From Calendula officinalis (Eukaryota; Streptophyta; Magnoliopsida; Asterales; Asteraceae), in assembly GCA_963853835.1 (NCBI GenBank), contig OY970822.1:87215135-87279134 (forward strand): DNA of 64,000 nucleotides, given 5' to 3'. The position numbers and the translations under genes are program-made. Numbering within the stretch: the first letter of the stretch is position 1; each line of letters begins with the position of its first letter. Shown here in pieces: positions 23,505 through 34,241 of this stretch. The notes below the pieces were generated by a model. It saw nothing but the letters and a program-made list of their open reading frames with translations. It was not told the origin of the DNA and ran no database searches.

Positions 23505-23789
23505 TTTTGTAAAGAAGTTATGTGCGGAGGTTTTTTTATGTGTATTTGTAACTATCGAGACATGTGGTACATTTTATAGGTGAAAGTGAGGTTAAGCCTT
23601 GTACTACGTTTGCCATAATAATGTAATATGAAGTATGTAACTTAGAGAATAACATTAAGTGGTGTAGGTAGGATTTTATCAAATCAATAAAATAAAATTT
23701 ATTATTGTATCAAGGTAATATTACTAAGTAAGACAATCAAAAGTGTCAACTTTGATACAATAAGTAATTTATAGATGATCAAAGGAATA
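23505..23789 (-). promoter_or_regulatory. Peroxidase B 5' flank
   Basis: The first ~120 bp resemble the region upstream of peroxidase A (ACATTTTATAGGTGA, GGTTAAGCCTTGTAC), so the duplicated unit includes the proximal promoter. TTTTATAGG / CCTATAAAA (about 23572-23580 here, 13817-13825 in copy A) is a plausible TATA box on the minus strand, about 70 bases from the start codon. Inferred, not tested. Confidence 0.45.
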
Positions 23790-23908
23790 TTTAGTCTAGT
23801 GATATGGTGTTTCTCTTTCATCTTTAAAGTCGGGGGTTTAAGTCTCGTTGTGGACATACGTAATAATTAAGAGTAGATTAGGGTTTGGCGTTTATAAAAA
23901 AATTAATT
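23790..23908 (+). mobile_element. SINE-like repeat 5' of peroxidase B
   Basis: TAGTCTAGTGATATGGTGTTT (A-box), GGGGGTTTAAGTCTCGTTGTGG (B-box region) and AGAGTAGATTAGGGTTTGGCG tail. Same family as 13336 and 22277. Confidence 0.5.
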
Positions 23909-25420
23909 TATAGATGGATTTGTCGTAAAAATAAATAAAGCTTTACCATTTTTGTTAAAAAGTATGCATTAAATAATTTTCCAACGAACGGTGAATTTAT
24001 AGTCATTGAATACTTGTTATGTAAGTAGGGGCGAAATTAGATTTTTCCATTTGCAATAGCATTCTTACGGGGATAAAAAATGCGGTGGTCAAGGGGGTTG
24101 CACCCTTGCAGGGTCCTAGCGGCAACACCTCTCTCGGGGTTCTTAGAACAAATTTCAGAAACACCCTGATTGATTATATAAACCAACAAATCCTCAAAAA
24201 CTAATTTCATATGCCTACGAGACAACTAATATCACACACTAAATTCTCTCTCGCTAGTTTGTTCTCATATTTTCTTCTCTTAAACTTTGGGTTAACTTTT
24301 AAAATTAGCTATCAACCGCTATACATCACACACCACACACTTTTAAATTCTTTATTTGTTTAAAATTTTGGATTTGGGCTTTGACTAATACTTATGTTTT
24401 TCTATGATTGCTTTGGGTTGTTTTTAATATGGTAAAATGTAGAAGTGCTATAACACCAAAAACAATTATAAATGTATATTTAGTTATTTCCGGGAAAAAA
24501 TTGAATTGTAACATATATCAATTACTGCAACCACAAAATGTCAGCACACTGTATATAATATGTTCTTACGAGATATTATAAAAAAACTTAAGTTATATAA
24601 ATGCTATAAAAATTGACAAATTATATATGTGAAGGGTATTTCTTAAACATTTGAAATAGATTTAGGTAAATTAGTTATGTTAATAAGAAAAAACTTTTGT
24701 AAAGATTAATCATTGAAGGGATTTTTTATAAATAATTTTTTAGTTAATGGAAAGTTAATGTTGTAAAAAATTATTTATTATGACATTAACTACTGATGAT
24801 GCTCTAACAATTGCTCGTCCAATATATTTATATTTTAAGGTATGTAAAAATGGAGAAACATGATCGAGTCGATGGATCAATGGAATGTGACCTGAGTCTT
24901 TTTTGACCCTGGACCAGCCTAAATAATATCTTGAATGTTATACAAGTATGGGCACGTTTGCAAAAAGGTTATTTAGAGGTTCTTTTAATTTATTAGCTAA
25001 ATAAGCCTAAATCAAGACAAAATATGATCAAAGAGAAACAATTACAGATGTGATCAAATCATATGGTGAGTACTAACATGAACATAAAGTAGTCACAAAT
25101 AATAACATAGTTTTTTAGTACACGACGCTAAACATGGTTAATGCATTTAACTAAAACATAACTTGTATCCAAACCCAACTAAATTCAAAATTTTGTATTA
25201 ATGCTTGAAACAAAATTTAGACTAAAAACCAGAATTCAACTAAAATTTAAACATGGGCACATCATCATTCATGTTGTGTTCTCTGCAATCAGCCATACAA
25301 CATTAAAAGAATTTGCACAAAAAATTATCATCATCACCCACAAACCAAACTAGAAAATAAAAATTCATAACACCAATATATCTTATCTTCACAGATACGA
25401 ATATGATTATAACAAAAAGT
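23909..25420. other. Spacer between peroxidase B and RabA4; holds the Rab 3' flank
   Basis: No gene. About 24800-25410 is the right-hand copy of the duplicated flank also seen at 19680-20785 and includes the probable RabA4 3' UTR. 24016-24235 looks like degenerate transposon sequence (a short ORF there has no family signature). Confidence 0.5.
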
Positions 25421-27506
25421 TTATGAACTACAACACATCTTCTTTTCAGGAATCACTTGCGCGGGACCCGGGACAATAATCTTCTTACCAGCCAACGAAC
25501 CCGGATTCCCATTCTGTTCTTCACCCGCAGCAAGACTTTTCTTGTTGACCACTCTGAAAATCTCGGTCAACACGGTCAAAAACGCGTCCTCTACATTTGT
25601 TGACTCGAGTGCGGATGTTTCTAGAAAGAATAATCCTTCTTTTTGGGCGAATTCTTTGGCGTCTTCTGTGGGGACCGCTCGTTGGTCTTGTAAATCACTT
25701 TTGTTTCCAATAAGAATGATGACGATGTTTTTGTCTGCGTGGTTTCGGAGCTCTTCCAGCCAACGAGGAATGTGGTCAAATGTTTGGCGTTTGGTTATGT
25801 CGTAAACTAACATTGCTCCTACTGCACCCCTGTAGTATGCACTTGTAACTGCTCTGTACCTGCATGTTGATATATTTAGAATTATTATTATTAGCATTAG
25901 TGCATTACAGGTGGTGATTTTGGTATATTTACTAGTGAAAGGGGTCAAATGGATAATGTAAATATAACTAGCTAAAATGCAATCAGGCCGAATGGATCAA
26001 ATAGGAAAAATAGCACAAATGGGGTCAGTCATTTTGTACTACTTTTAATGGGCTAAATGGATCGAATAAGAAAAATAGCACAAATGGGTCAGTCATTTTG
26101 TATTACTTTTAATGGGTCAAATGGATCGAATAAGAAAAATAGCACAAATGGGTCAAAAGTTGCCCAAATAGTATTTATAATGCATACGACCTCCTAAATT
26201 GCTTAATTCTAAAGATTATATTTTTATTGTAAATGTAATAATATAGGTTTTATAATCATTTAACATACTAAAATGAAAAATCCCGAAAAGATAAAGTTAC
26301 TTGTTCAAACACTTAAATGTAAATTACTCAAAAACTTAGGAAATCAACATAAAAGCTTTAGCAAGCTCTAAATTCCCAACTAATAAAAAAAGATTCTACA
26401 TAAGCTGATTGTCATGAATCTTTTCTCAGCTTGAAGATCTAAGAATTACTTTCATCCAAAATGCAAGTGGAAAGGACTTAAACCCATAATCTCCAAGGTA
26501 TTTAGCACCTGAAATCAAGCTAAATGCTTGATGTCAAAATCATCTTTTTTATGAGCAGTTATTTAACAGCTAGCCCCAAATTAGGACTGAAAACGAGTCT
26601 AGCTTTTATCGAGTTTGGATTCAAGCTCAAGCACAAAAAACAAGCTTGAAACATAGAACAAGCCGAGCCCGAGCTTATAAGGGTGCTCAAGCTCTTTTTG
26701 AGTGTAATGTAATATGTAGGTGCATATATAAAAGTGTGTGTGCGCGCTCAAAGAATTTTTAAAATATATTTTATTTTTTTGTTATCGAATATAACTCCTA
26801 CATGTACTTGAAATAAATCTGGTTATCAAAAATATTCTTTCTATAAAGTTCAAGCTTTTCACTACTAGCATATCAAAGCCAAGATCCAAATCCACAAGAC
26901 CATACATTATATATATATACTTACTGGATGGTGATTTGCTCAAGGAAGTAATTTATTCTTATAAGGAAATTTAAAGGAAGTGGACAATCATACCCTCAAA
27001 TTTGATATTTTCATGTTGGAACAAAATTATGTTTTATAGGTAAAATTGTCCATTTGATTTATACTATTTCTTTGTGAGAATAAATTTCTTCCTTACCCAT
27101 CCTGAAATCGAAACTAATCAGTACCCATAACAATAATGCTAAATCAAGTACAGACAAACCGAGATCACACAAGATCGTAATCATAAACAACCCATACGAA
27201 CCCTAAAATCAAGATATAAAGGTCGAATACTCGATTGAGCACAAAAAGACAGTAAATAGACATAAAACGGTACCGTTCTTGACCGGCAGTGTCCCAGATC
27301 TGAGCTTTGACGGACTTGTGCTGGATCACAAGAGTTCGAGTCTGGAACTCAACGCCGATTGTTGCTTTTGAATCTAAACTGAACTCATTTCTGGCGAATC
27401 GAGCGAGCATTTGTGATTTACCGACAGCTGAGTCTCCGATTAGCACCACCTTGAACACATAGTCTATCTTCTGGCTGGGATCACTGTATCCACCGGCGTT
27501 AGCCAT
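25421..27506 (-). CDS. RABA4: RabA4-type small GTPase (Rab11 class), 2 exons
   Basis: Ras-superfamily GTPase of the plant RabA (Rab11-like) clade, which directs trans-Golgi/recycling-endosome traffic to the plasma membrane and, in the RabA4 subgroup, tip growth and wall delivery. Exons (minus): 27274-27506 and 25421-25859, totalling 223 residues, with a 1.41-kb intron. The donor splits the Arg codon of QERYR, a position typical of RabA genes. GDSAVGKS (residues 24-31), ATIGVEF switch I, DTAGQE (72-77), NKSD (130-133) and ETSA are intact. The C-terminus ends CCSS, a double-cysteine geranylgeranylation signal. I chose the start MANAGGYSDP because the upstream in-frame Met precedes non-conserved residues. 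Subgroup A4 rests on the LVIQHKSVKAQIWD and SLAGKKIIVPGPAQ segments; the exact member is not resolved. Confidence 0.93.
25991..26160 (+). repeat. Tandem repeat, ~64-bp unit x 2.6, in RabA4 intron
   Basis: The word AATGGATCGAATAAG...AGCACAAATGGGTCAGTCATTTTG starts at about 25991, 26056 and 26120 with periods of 65 and 64 bp. Units differ at few positions. The third is partial. Confidence 0.85.
26922..27103. mobile_element. Small fold-back MITE in RabA4 intron
   Basis: GGAAGTAATTTATTCTTAT at 26944 is inverted at 27070-27092 (GTGAGAATAAATTTCTTCC), and GGATGG/CCATCC pairs lie outside them. About 150-180 bp, no ORF. No clear TSD, so the ends are approximate. Confidence 0.5.
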
Positions 27507-27780
27507 GGATTTCTGATCTCGGTATGCAAAGGGAGATGGAAATTGATAGGTAGATCTTGGGGAATCCAAAATGGCGTGTGTGATCTGATGGAGAAGATCG
27601 CAGCAGGAGTAAATGGTAATTAATAGATCGGCAATGATCGAGATAATATATAAAGATGCTGACATGCGGATGTTTTGGACTTGTTCCTCGGGCGGCTATC
27701 CATTAGATTTTGTCAGCTTTGAATTTTCTAGTTTCTTTTAGACTAAATTACACCTTCACCTAGACATGACAATGTAGCGG
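27507..27780 (-). promoter_or_regulatory. RabA4 5' flank, cut short by a hAT insertion
   Basis: Only about 274 bp separate the RabA4 start codon from the hAT element at 27789. The 5' UTR and core promoter should lie here. No strong TATA match was found. Insertion of the transposon must have moved any distal promoter 3.2 kb away. Confidence 0.4.
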
Positions 27781-27788
27781 GTTTTAAC

Positions 27789-30700
27789 TAGGGGTGCATA
27801 ACTGGACCGGTTTTATAATCGAACCGGTTTAAAAACCGATTTAAAACCGGTTTCAAACCCGATTAATACTCGAAAATACCGGATCAGTCTCAAACCGGCG
27901 GTTCCCAACCGGTTCGATCTTCTAGCCAGCGGATCGGTTTTTTATCCGGTTTCGTAGAACCGGTTTTTTTTACCGGTTTTGTCCGAACCGGTTCTTCAAC
28001 CGGTTTTTAAACCGGTTTTTTAACGAAAAATATAGCCGTTCGAATATTACCGTTGAATAACTAGCCGTTGCATGCTTCCGTTCGAAAATTAGAGCCGTTG
28101 GCCCAACCGGTTTAAAAACCGGACACAAACCCGGTTTAAAAACCGGTTTTTTAACCGGTTTAAAAACCAGTTTTTTAACCGGTTTTCGAGACTGCCAAAA
28201 AAGAGCCGTTAATATATCCGTTATTTGACCGTTGGGAGTGATTCTAGCCGTTTTTTTTGTCTTTTAGGGTCCACAATTCACCTATAAATACCCCTTAGGT
28301 GTTAAGGATCAATCACCACTCAAAACACTCTCATTTCTAGCTTAAAAACTCACACCACACTAAAAAACGCAAGTAATCTTTGCTACGGATTCGGAATCTC
28401 AACCTTCGGTTGGTATGGGTGAATCTTCTACCGACGTTACCGTAGCTAAGATACTTCCTACAAAGAGAAATCCGGACATTTGGTGCAATTTCGACTTATG
28501 TTTGATGTCGGATGGATCGAAAAAAGCTCGGTGCAAAAGATGTAGGCATTTCTTTAAAGAAGATGGAAATACAAGTTTGAAGAATCATAAGAATAAAAGT
28601 TGCAAGGAAGTAAATATGGGCTCGACGAGTGGCCAAACAACCATGGGAAATGACGGCAAGGTACATACTTTCGACGCTAGTAGGCTTCGTCAACGAATGG
28701 CGAAGTTGGTGGTTCAAGAGGCGTTGCCCTTTAACTTTTTCGACAACAAAAGGTTGACGAGCATGATCCAAGAAGAGTTGGAACCACGCTATTCCCATGT
28801 AAGTCGTACTACCTTAAGACGTGATGCTATAAAATTATGGAAACTTGCTAAAGATGATTTAAAAAAAGGTTTTGAAAATTTACAAACGGGGGTTAATTTA
28901 ACTAGTGATGTTTGGACCGCCCCAAATGTTACACACGACTCGTACCTTTGTGTTACCGCTCATTGGATTGATCCCAATAATTGGGTAATGATGAAGCGTA
29001 CGATTGCGTTTGAATTATTTGGGGCTCCACATTCGGGGGAAAATTTGTACTAAATTTTAGACTATGTTATAAGAAGTTATAAATTAGAGTCAAAAATCTT
29101 TTCTATGTCTTTTGATAATGCGTCCAACAATACAAATGCGGTTCAAAAACTAATTCTTAAATATAAACCGATTTGTAACGGTATTTTTTTCCATAGTCGG
29201 TGTGTTGCACATATTATTAATTTAGTTGTGCAAGATGGGTTACGTTCTATCGAACCCACAACAACCGCTTTTAGAGTAATGCTAAAAGATGTTTTTGGTA
29301 TGACCGGTTTAAGACATAATAAGTATATGAAATTTTGTGTCGATGCGGGGCAAGATTGGTTAGGTCCAAATTGGGACGTACCTACGCGTTGGAATTCCAC
29401 TTGCCACATGTTTGAGTGTGCTTTGCGTCAAAAATCATCTTTAAAAAATTTCCATAATATGTTAGCCGATCGAAACCGTGTTGTACGATTTGAGGAGTCT
29501 AGTTGGGAAACGATCAAACAAGCTACCGAATTACTTTGTGTTTTCAAAAATGCAACAACTTATTTGTCGGGGGTTTACTATCCTACAAGTCCATTGGTGT
29601 TAAAACAACTTTACTTAATGTGTTCAAAAATAAATGACTTTGAATTTAGGGGTCACCCATTTACCGAAATGGTGGTACCGATGAAAGAAAAACTTAGAAA
29701 ATATTTTACCGAAATGCCCCCCGTTATAACAATAGCCGCTGCTTTAAACCCCATGATAAACACGTCAGGGGTTGAGGTGTTAATTACCAATATTTGTAGC
29801 GATTTGAATTTGTGTGACCAAGACGTTCATTTTGCGGAAAATGCCATTAAACATTTCAACAATTGTTTAATGAACATGTTTAATGCTTACTTGGAAAAAT
29901 ATAGTCCAACAACACACATTCATACCATGATGCACGATGGGGCCTCTGGTTCTGGTCATAGGGATTTTGATGAAAATGTTAGATTCTACAACACTTTGAA
30001 AAATGAAAATAGCAAACGAGCTCGTGATAACACCACTAGTAGCGAGCTTGGGAGGTATACACTTACCGATTTCTTGTCAACTATAAGTGTAGAAGAATTT
30101 CCAAACTTTGATATTTTGGATTGGTGGAAAGGAAAGGGTATCCAATTTCCAATTCTTTCCGCTATGGCTCGTGACCTACTAAGTGTTCAAGCTTCTACGG
30201 TAGCTTCAGAATCCGCTTTTAGTTTTAGCGGTAGGGTTATATCAAACAGGAGATCGAAGCTCACTCCTTTGTCGGTTGAAGTTATAATTTGTTTGAAAGA
30301 CCATCTCGATGCAGCAAAACGTTTACAACATATTTCATCACTTGAGACCGAGTTGGCCGACGTGGAAGAACGATTACTTAACATGGAAATAGAGGGACAT
30401 ATGTCGGTACCTCTAACACAAGAAGAACTTCAATTAGACATGGAACTACGCAACAATGTCATGCGAGATGAAGAATGAAGAATGAAGAAATGGAGGCGAC
30501 GAATGAAGACGAAGACATGAAGAATGAAGACTAATTATCGTTTAGTTTGTATTATGTTTATGTTTAAATTTATGTTTAAAACTCTTGTATTTGGATTTAG
30601 AACTCTTGTATTTGGATGGTTTCCTTTAATTAAAAGTCGATTTCTATTGTCTTTTTACATATTTTGTTCATAAAAAATAAAAAAAATAAAAAATAATGGA

Positions 30701-30943
30701 AACCCCGTAAATCCGGTTTTTAAACCGAAAACCAATCCGATCCGAAAAAACCGATCCGATCCATTCCGACCAAACCGATCCGATCCGGTTTGGACCGGTT
30801 TTTGTGCATGCCCCCTAAAACCGGTTCCAAAACCGAACCGGTTTGGACAAAACCGGTTTTGACCGGAGTTGACCAAAACCGATCCGGTTTTTAATCCGAT
30901 CCGCTTTTCGAAAAAAACTCGAAAACCGGTTTGTGCACCTCTA
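27789..30943 (+). mobile_element. hAT-superfamily DNA transposon, near complete (3155 bp), TSD GTTTTAAC
   Basis: Terminal inverted repeats TAGGGGTGCATAAC and (from the right end) TAGAGGTGCACAAAC are flanked by the exact 8-bp duplication GTTTTAAC (27781-27788 and 30944-30951). The interior carries one long transposase reading frame on the plus strand (28415-30478), interrupted by a single stop. Both subterminal regions (27800-28190 and 30700-30930) are packed with AACCGGTT/ACCGGTTT words. A plausible TATA box (CTATAAATA, about 28281-28289) lies upstream of the start codon. The transposase identifies the superfamily as hAT independently of the ends. Confidence 0.95.
28415..30478 (+). pseudogene. 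hAT transposase (BED zinc finger), one in-frame stop
   Basis: DNA-binding and strand-transfer protein of the element 27789-30943. N-terminal BED-type zinc finger: W23, C40-x2-C43, H58, C63. Then comes the RNase H-like catalytic core (the TSDVWTAP segment and, past the stop, SFDNASNN and a WNST block), and a C-terminal hAT dimerisation region (LDWWKGKG ... VASESAFSFSGRVIS ... LTPLSVE). The frame is open from 28415 to 29050, meets TAA at 29051-29053, and continues in the same frame to 30478, so the only visible lesion is a single nonsense codon within about 687 codons. As it stands it would give a 212-residue N-terminal fragment. Whether the downstream ATG at 29105 is used is unknown. It resembles the RICESLEEPER/DAYSLEEPER-type plant proteins, but retained TIRs and TSD argue for a transposon and not a domesticated gene. 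Confidence 0.92.
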
Positions 30944-30951
30944 GTTTTAAC

Positions 30952-31839
30952 ACTGATCCGATCTGAATCCGTAGAAACTAAATGGGTTTGGGTCATAGTT
31001 TGTGATTCTTTAACCACTATGTATCAATACCGATCCGATCCATTTATAACCCGCCCCAAATTTAAACTTAGAAAAAAGTAAGTTATATTTTTCATATATG
31101 GTTTATATAATTGCAATTTTAGAAAAACCAACAGAAATTGTGAGTTAGAAGTTAGAAATCATGATTCCAATTTTTCAACTTTATTCATTGACTTGTTGTT
31201 GAGTTATGTCGGCTACCAAAATTATATACTACGTATAAAAACTTTTTCTATAATGTGGCATATGTTAACATGCATTAACGAGTCAAATTGTCCTTAACTA
31301 ATGTTATTTGACATTAATGAACTACTAATTTTTATGTATTATACCAAATATGCTCTTGCTAAAAATGAGAATTAGGGAACACTAAAAATATTACAAGGGC
31401 AAAATAAATATTTAATATTTCTTATAGTATGTTTTAAGATATATATTAGCAAGCTCATATATAAAATATTCAAATTGACAACTATTTTACAAATAAAAAT
31501 CAAGAATCGTGTACGGTAAATGGGTCGGGTAAATGGGTCGGATATCCGCTGATTCGGTGGAAAAGGGTATGTGTTAGATTTTTCAAGACCCTGCGAATCA
31601 CGGATCGGGTATGGATCATCATTTGAAAACTATTAAAAGAGTTTGAATCAAATCCGCTCCAAACGCGCTCCATTGCGAGGCCTACCTTCACGAAACAACA
31701 TAATTAGAAATTAGATGGAAATATAATTTGATTTATCACTTGTTACAAATTTCGAAAATTAAAACACGTTAATATTAAAAATATGAATACTGAAAGTAGA
31801 TAACGTAAAATAAAAAAGACATAAATCAAGAATGTTTGA
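30952..31839. other. Gene-free spacer 3' of the hAT element
   Basis: AT-rich with a patch of GGGTCGGGTAAATGGGTCGG-like words near 31515-31545. An ORF at 31500-31691 is a shadow of that patch. Nothing supported. Confidence 0.5.
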
Positions 31840-31841
31840 TA

Positions 31842-32154
31842 CTACCTCCCTATCAAAATAAGTGATACACTTTCTATTTAGGGATGGAACAAAATAAATG
31901 ATACACTTCCAAAACTTACCTTATTTGACAAAAAAGTGGGATCCATTCTCCACTAACTACCTACTTTAATAAAGTAAAATTACTCTTTTACCCTTACTTT
32001 TACTTTTAAACATCTTTAATTTCACTACATCCAAAAGAAGTGGGACCCATTATCCACTAACTATCCACTTTATACTATTTTAAATCATTTTTTAATTTTT
32101 TGCCTCAAAAACCGTGTTTCAAGAAGTGTATCATTTATTTTGATACGGAGGTAG
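31842..32154. mobile_element. Stowaway-like MITE (313 bp), TA target
   Basis: Inverted ends CTACCTCCCTATCAAAATAA / TTATTTTGATACGGAGGTAG with TA on each side (31840-31841, 32155-32156). A second internal pair (AAAATAAATGATACACTT / AAGTGTATCATTTATTTT) extends the fold-back. Confidence 0.85.
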
Positions 32155-32156
32155 TA

Positions 32157-32524
32157 TTTGTTTTGGATATTTTTTTTTACAATTCGACCAGCATCATATC
32201 TTTCTCTAACATATTTGAAGCTTTTATCCCAGAAATTTCAAGGCTTTGTATTTTGTTTTTTTCCGACAAAGTGTTCTTTTTTCATAGCTCGTTCCTTGAA
32301 ATCATCTTTTTTTTAAACACTTCCTAATTTGTCCAAATGTTGACCTTTGGATTTTCATAGAACACCCACGGGTCATTGTATCGTATTAGACCGACGTTCG
32401 TGTCTTTATTACCTTCATCCAAATTTTCTCCCAAACTTCGCTTTTATAGGGAATAACGGGCTCGGTAGCATATCACTGGAGTGATTTTTCCAAAAAAAAA
32501 AAAAGAATTAGTTACTAAAATAGA
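32157..32524. other. Gene-free spacer
   Basis: AT-rich; a 12-A homopolymer near 32492-32504. No gene or repeat pair recognised. Confidence 0.5.
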
Positions 32525-32529
32525 TCGTG

Positions 32530-34236
32530 TGTAACATACCAATTTTTCAACCAAATTTAAAACTTTTAAATAATAAGACTTAAGTCTTTACAAGCCAAGT
32601 ATCCCAAAAATACGGTTTTAATAAAACATTTGGAATGATCAATAAGTATCAAAAATCGGTGTTACAATAATATCAAAACTATAGTCTTAGGGAATCAAAT
32701 GGTACACCGAGCTAATCACTTCCAAATACTAACTACGGGCCGCCTAATCCTTAGCTCCCGAACCTGAGTACATAGCCAAAAATAAACGTAGTACGTGAGA
32801 CAAAATTGTCTCGTGAGAAACATGGGTTTTAGACCCGGTTATAAAATATTTGCAATAAAATAATAATTAAATAATTATCAAATTGCACATAGTCAAATAT
32901 ACTCTAAAGCTTGCCATAAGCCCTACACATACGTAACGGGCCTCCCCGAAACAACTCCCCCGATATGGGTTAACTATGTAAACTCTCCCGTTTCCGGGTT
33001 ATCTATTTCTCCCCCGATTTCCGGGTTATCTCAAACTCCCCCGATTTCCGGGTTATCTATTTCTCGACACACTACCCTTGCGCAGGGTGTACCGCCCCAA
33101 GTAGGTGTCACTAACTCCCCAACTTGTGTGGATTATCTAGGATCCAATTATTTAGCTACCACATAACAATTCAACAACTTGAGTCAATGCTCCAAATCAT
33201 AAATCTCAACATACTAGTGGTAACCAAGTAAGTCAATAACACTTCAATTCATATACTAGCTAATCAATCTTTTTCTTTATTAAAATACTTATCTAATAAA
33301 GACTACTAAAAACTTGTTTAATTATTCAAACCAAATATCATTTTACTATGTACTCAGAAAATATCATGTACTCACCTTAGCAATGCTATCCAACACTTGT
33401 GTTAATCAATACAAATCCTTACTCCTTAATCAAAGAAGCACTTCAAATCTCAAGGTCTTCTTGACCTAATATCAACATCATCATAATAACTAGTTATTAA
33501 CTATAACTAATCACTTATAATCCAAATTAACATTCCCAACCACCAAGTTCATACCACTTGGTGGAAATCTCAAACCCTAGTTCAAGATTTCTATCCATAA
33601 AACTCAAATCCAACTTGTACACATTGATTACAAGCCTACAATGAGTGTTTTACACTCATGATAGGTCATCTTCCCCAAAGATGATATGGTGGGTTCCCAA
33701 AACCACCATTGATAGTTTGATACCCATGAAAAGCTTGAAACTAAGGTAGAAGATGATAAGAATCAATAATCTTTACCTTTGGTGTTTAAATCTTCAAAGG
33801 TGATGAAGATTTGAGCTTTAAACCTCCAAAATCGCCTCCTTTCTTCACAAAAACGGTTGAGCTAGAAGTAGGGTCGTTGATGCCTAAACCCACTCTTTTA
33901 TACAGCTGCACAGTTCGCGTTCGCGAACTGGAGTTCGCGTCGCGAACTTCCCGCGTCGGGAACACTTCGCGATTAGGAACGGGTCGTGAACTCCGATCAT
34001 CAAAATCCCAAAATCTCTGTCTCGTCTTCGCGATCGCGAACCATAGTTCGCGTCACGAACTCTCCTAGGCAGCCAGGCTGCAACTTTTTGTTGTCTAAAC
34101 CAGCCCGGTTTCGACCTTAACCATATCAAACGGTGTCCAAATGATACGAAACCAATTCATACGGTTCTTAAATGTATTATCTATAATTATCATATTTTTA
34201 TACAATTTATTTATTTACAAAATTCGGGTTGTTACA
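32530..34236 (-). mobile_element. Solo LTR (TGTAACATACC...GTTACA, 1.71 kb), TSD TCGTG
   Basis: It starts TGTAACATACC and ends GTTACA, with the exact duplication TCGTG at 32525-32529 and 34237-34241. It shares with the LTR at 7358 the blocks CCGAACCTGAGTA..ATAGCCA, GTAGTACGTGAGACAAAAT and CATGTACTCACCTTAGCAA, and has repeated CCCCCGATTTCCGGGTTATC subrepeats (about 32950-33062), so both belong to one family. Minus orientation is inferred by analogy with 49515-57335. No coding sequence; ORFs near 33811 and 33884 read through GC-rich LTR subrepeats. Confidence 0.88.
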
Positions 34237-34241
34237 TCGTG

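Noticed and set aside
25542..25805. Antisense ORF within RabA4 exon 2, and similar ones opposite peroxidase, hAT and LINE coding regions
   Set aside because: Shadows of the real coding strand; composition follows the complement of conserved codons.
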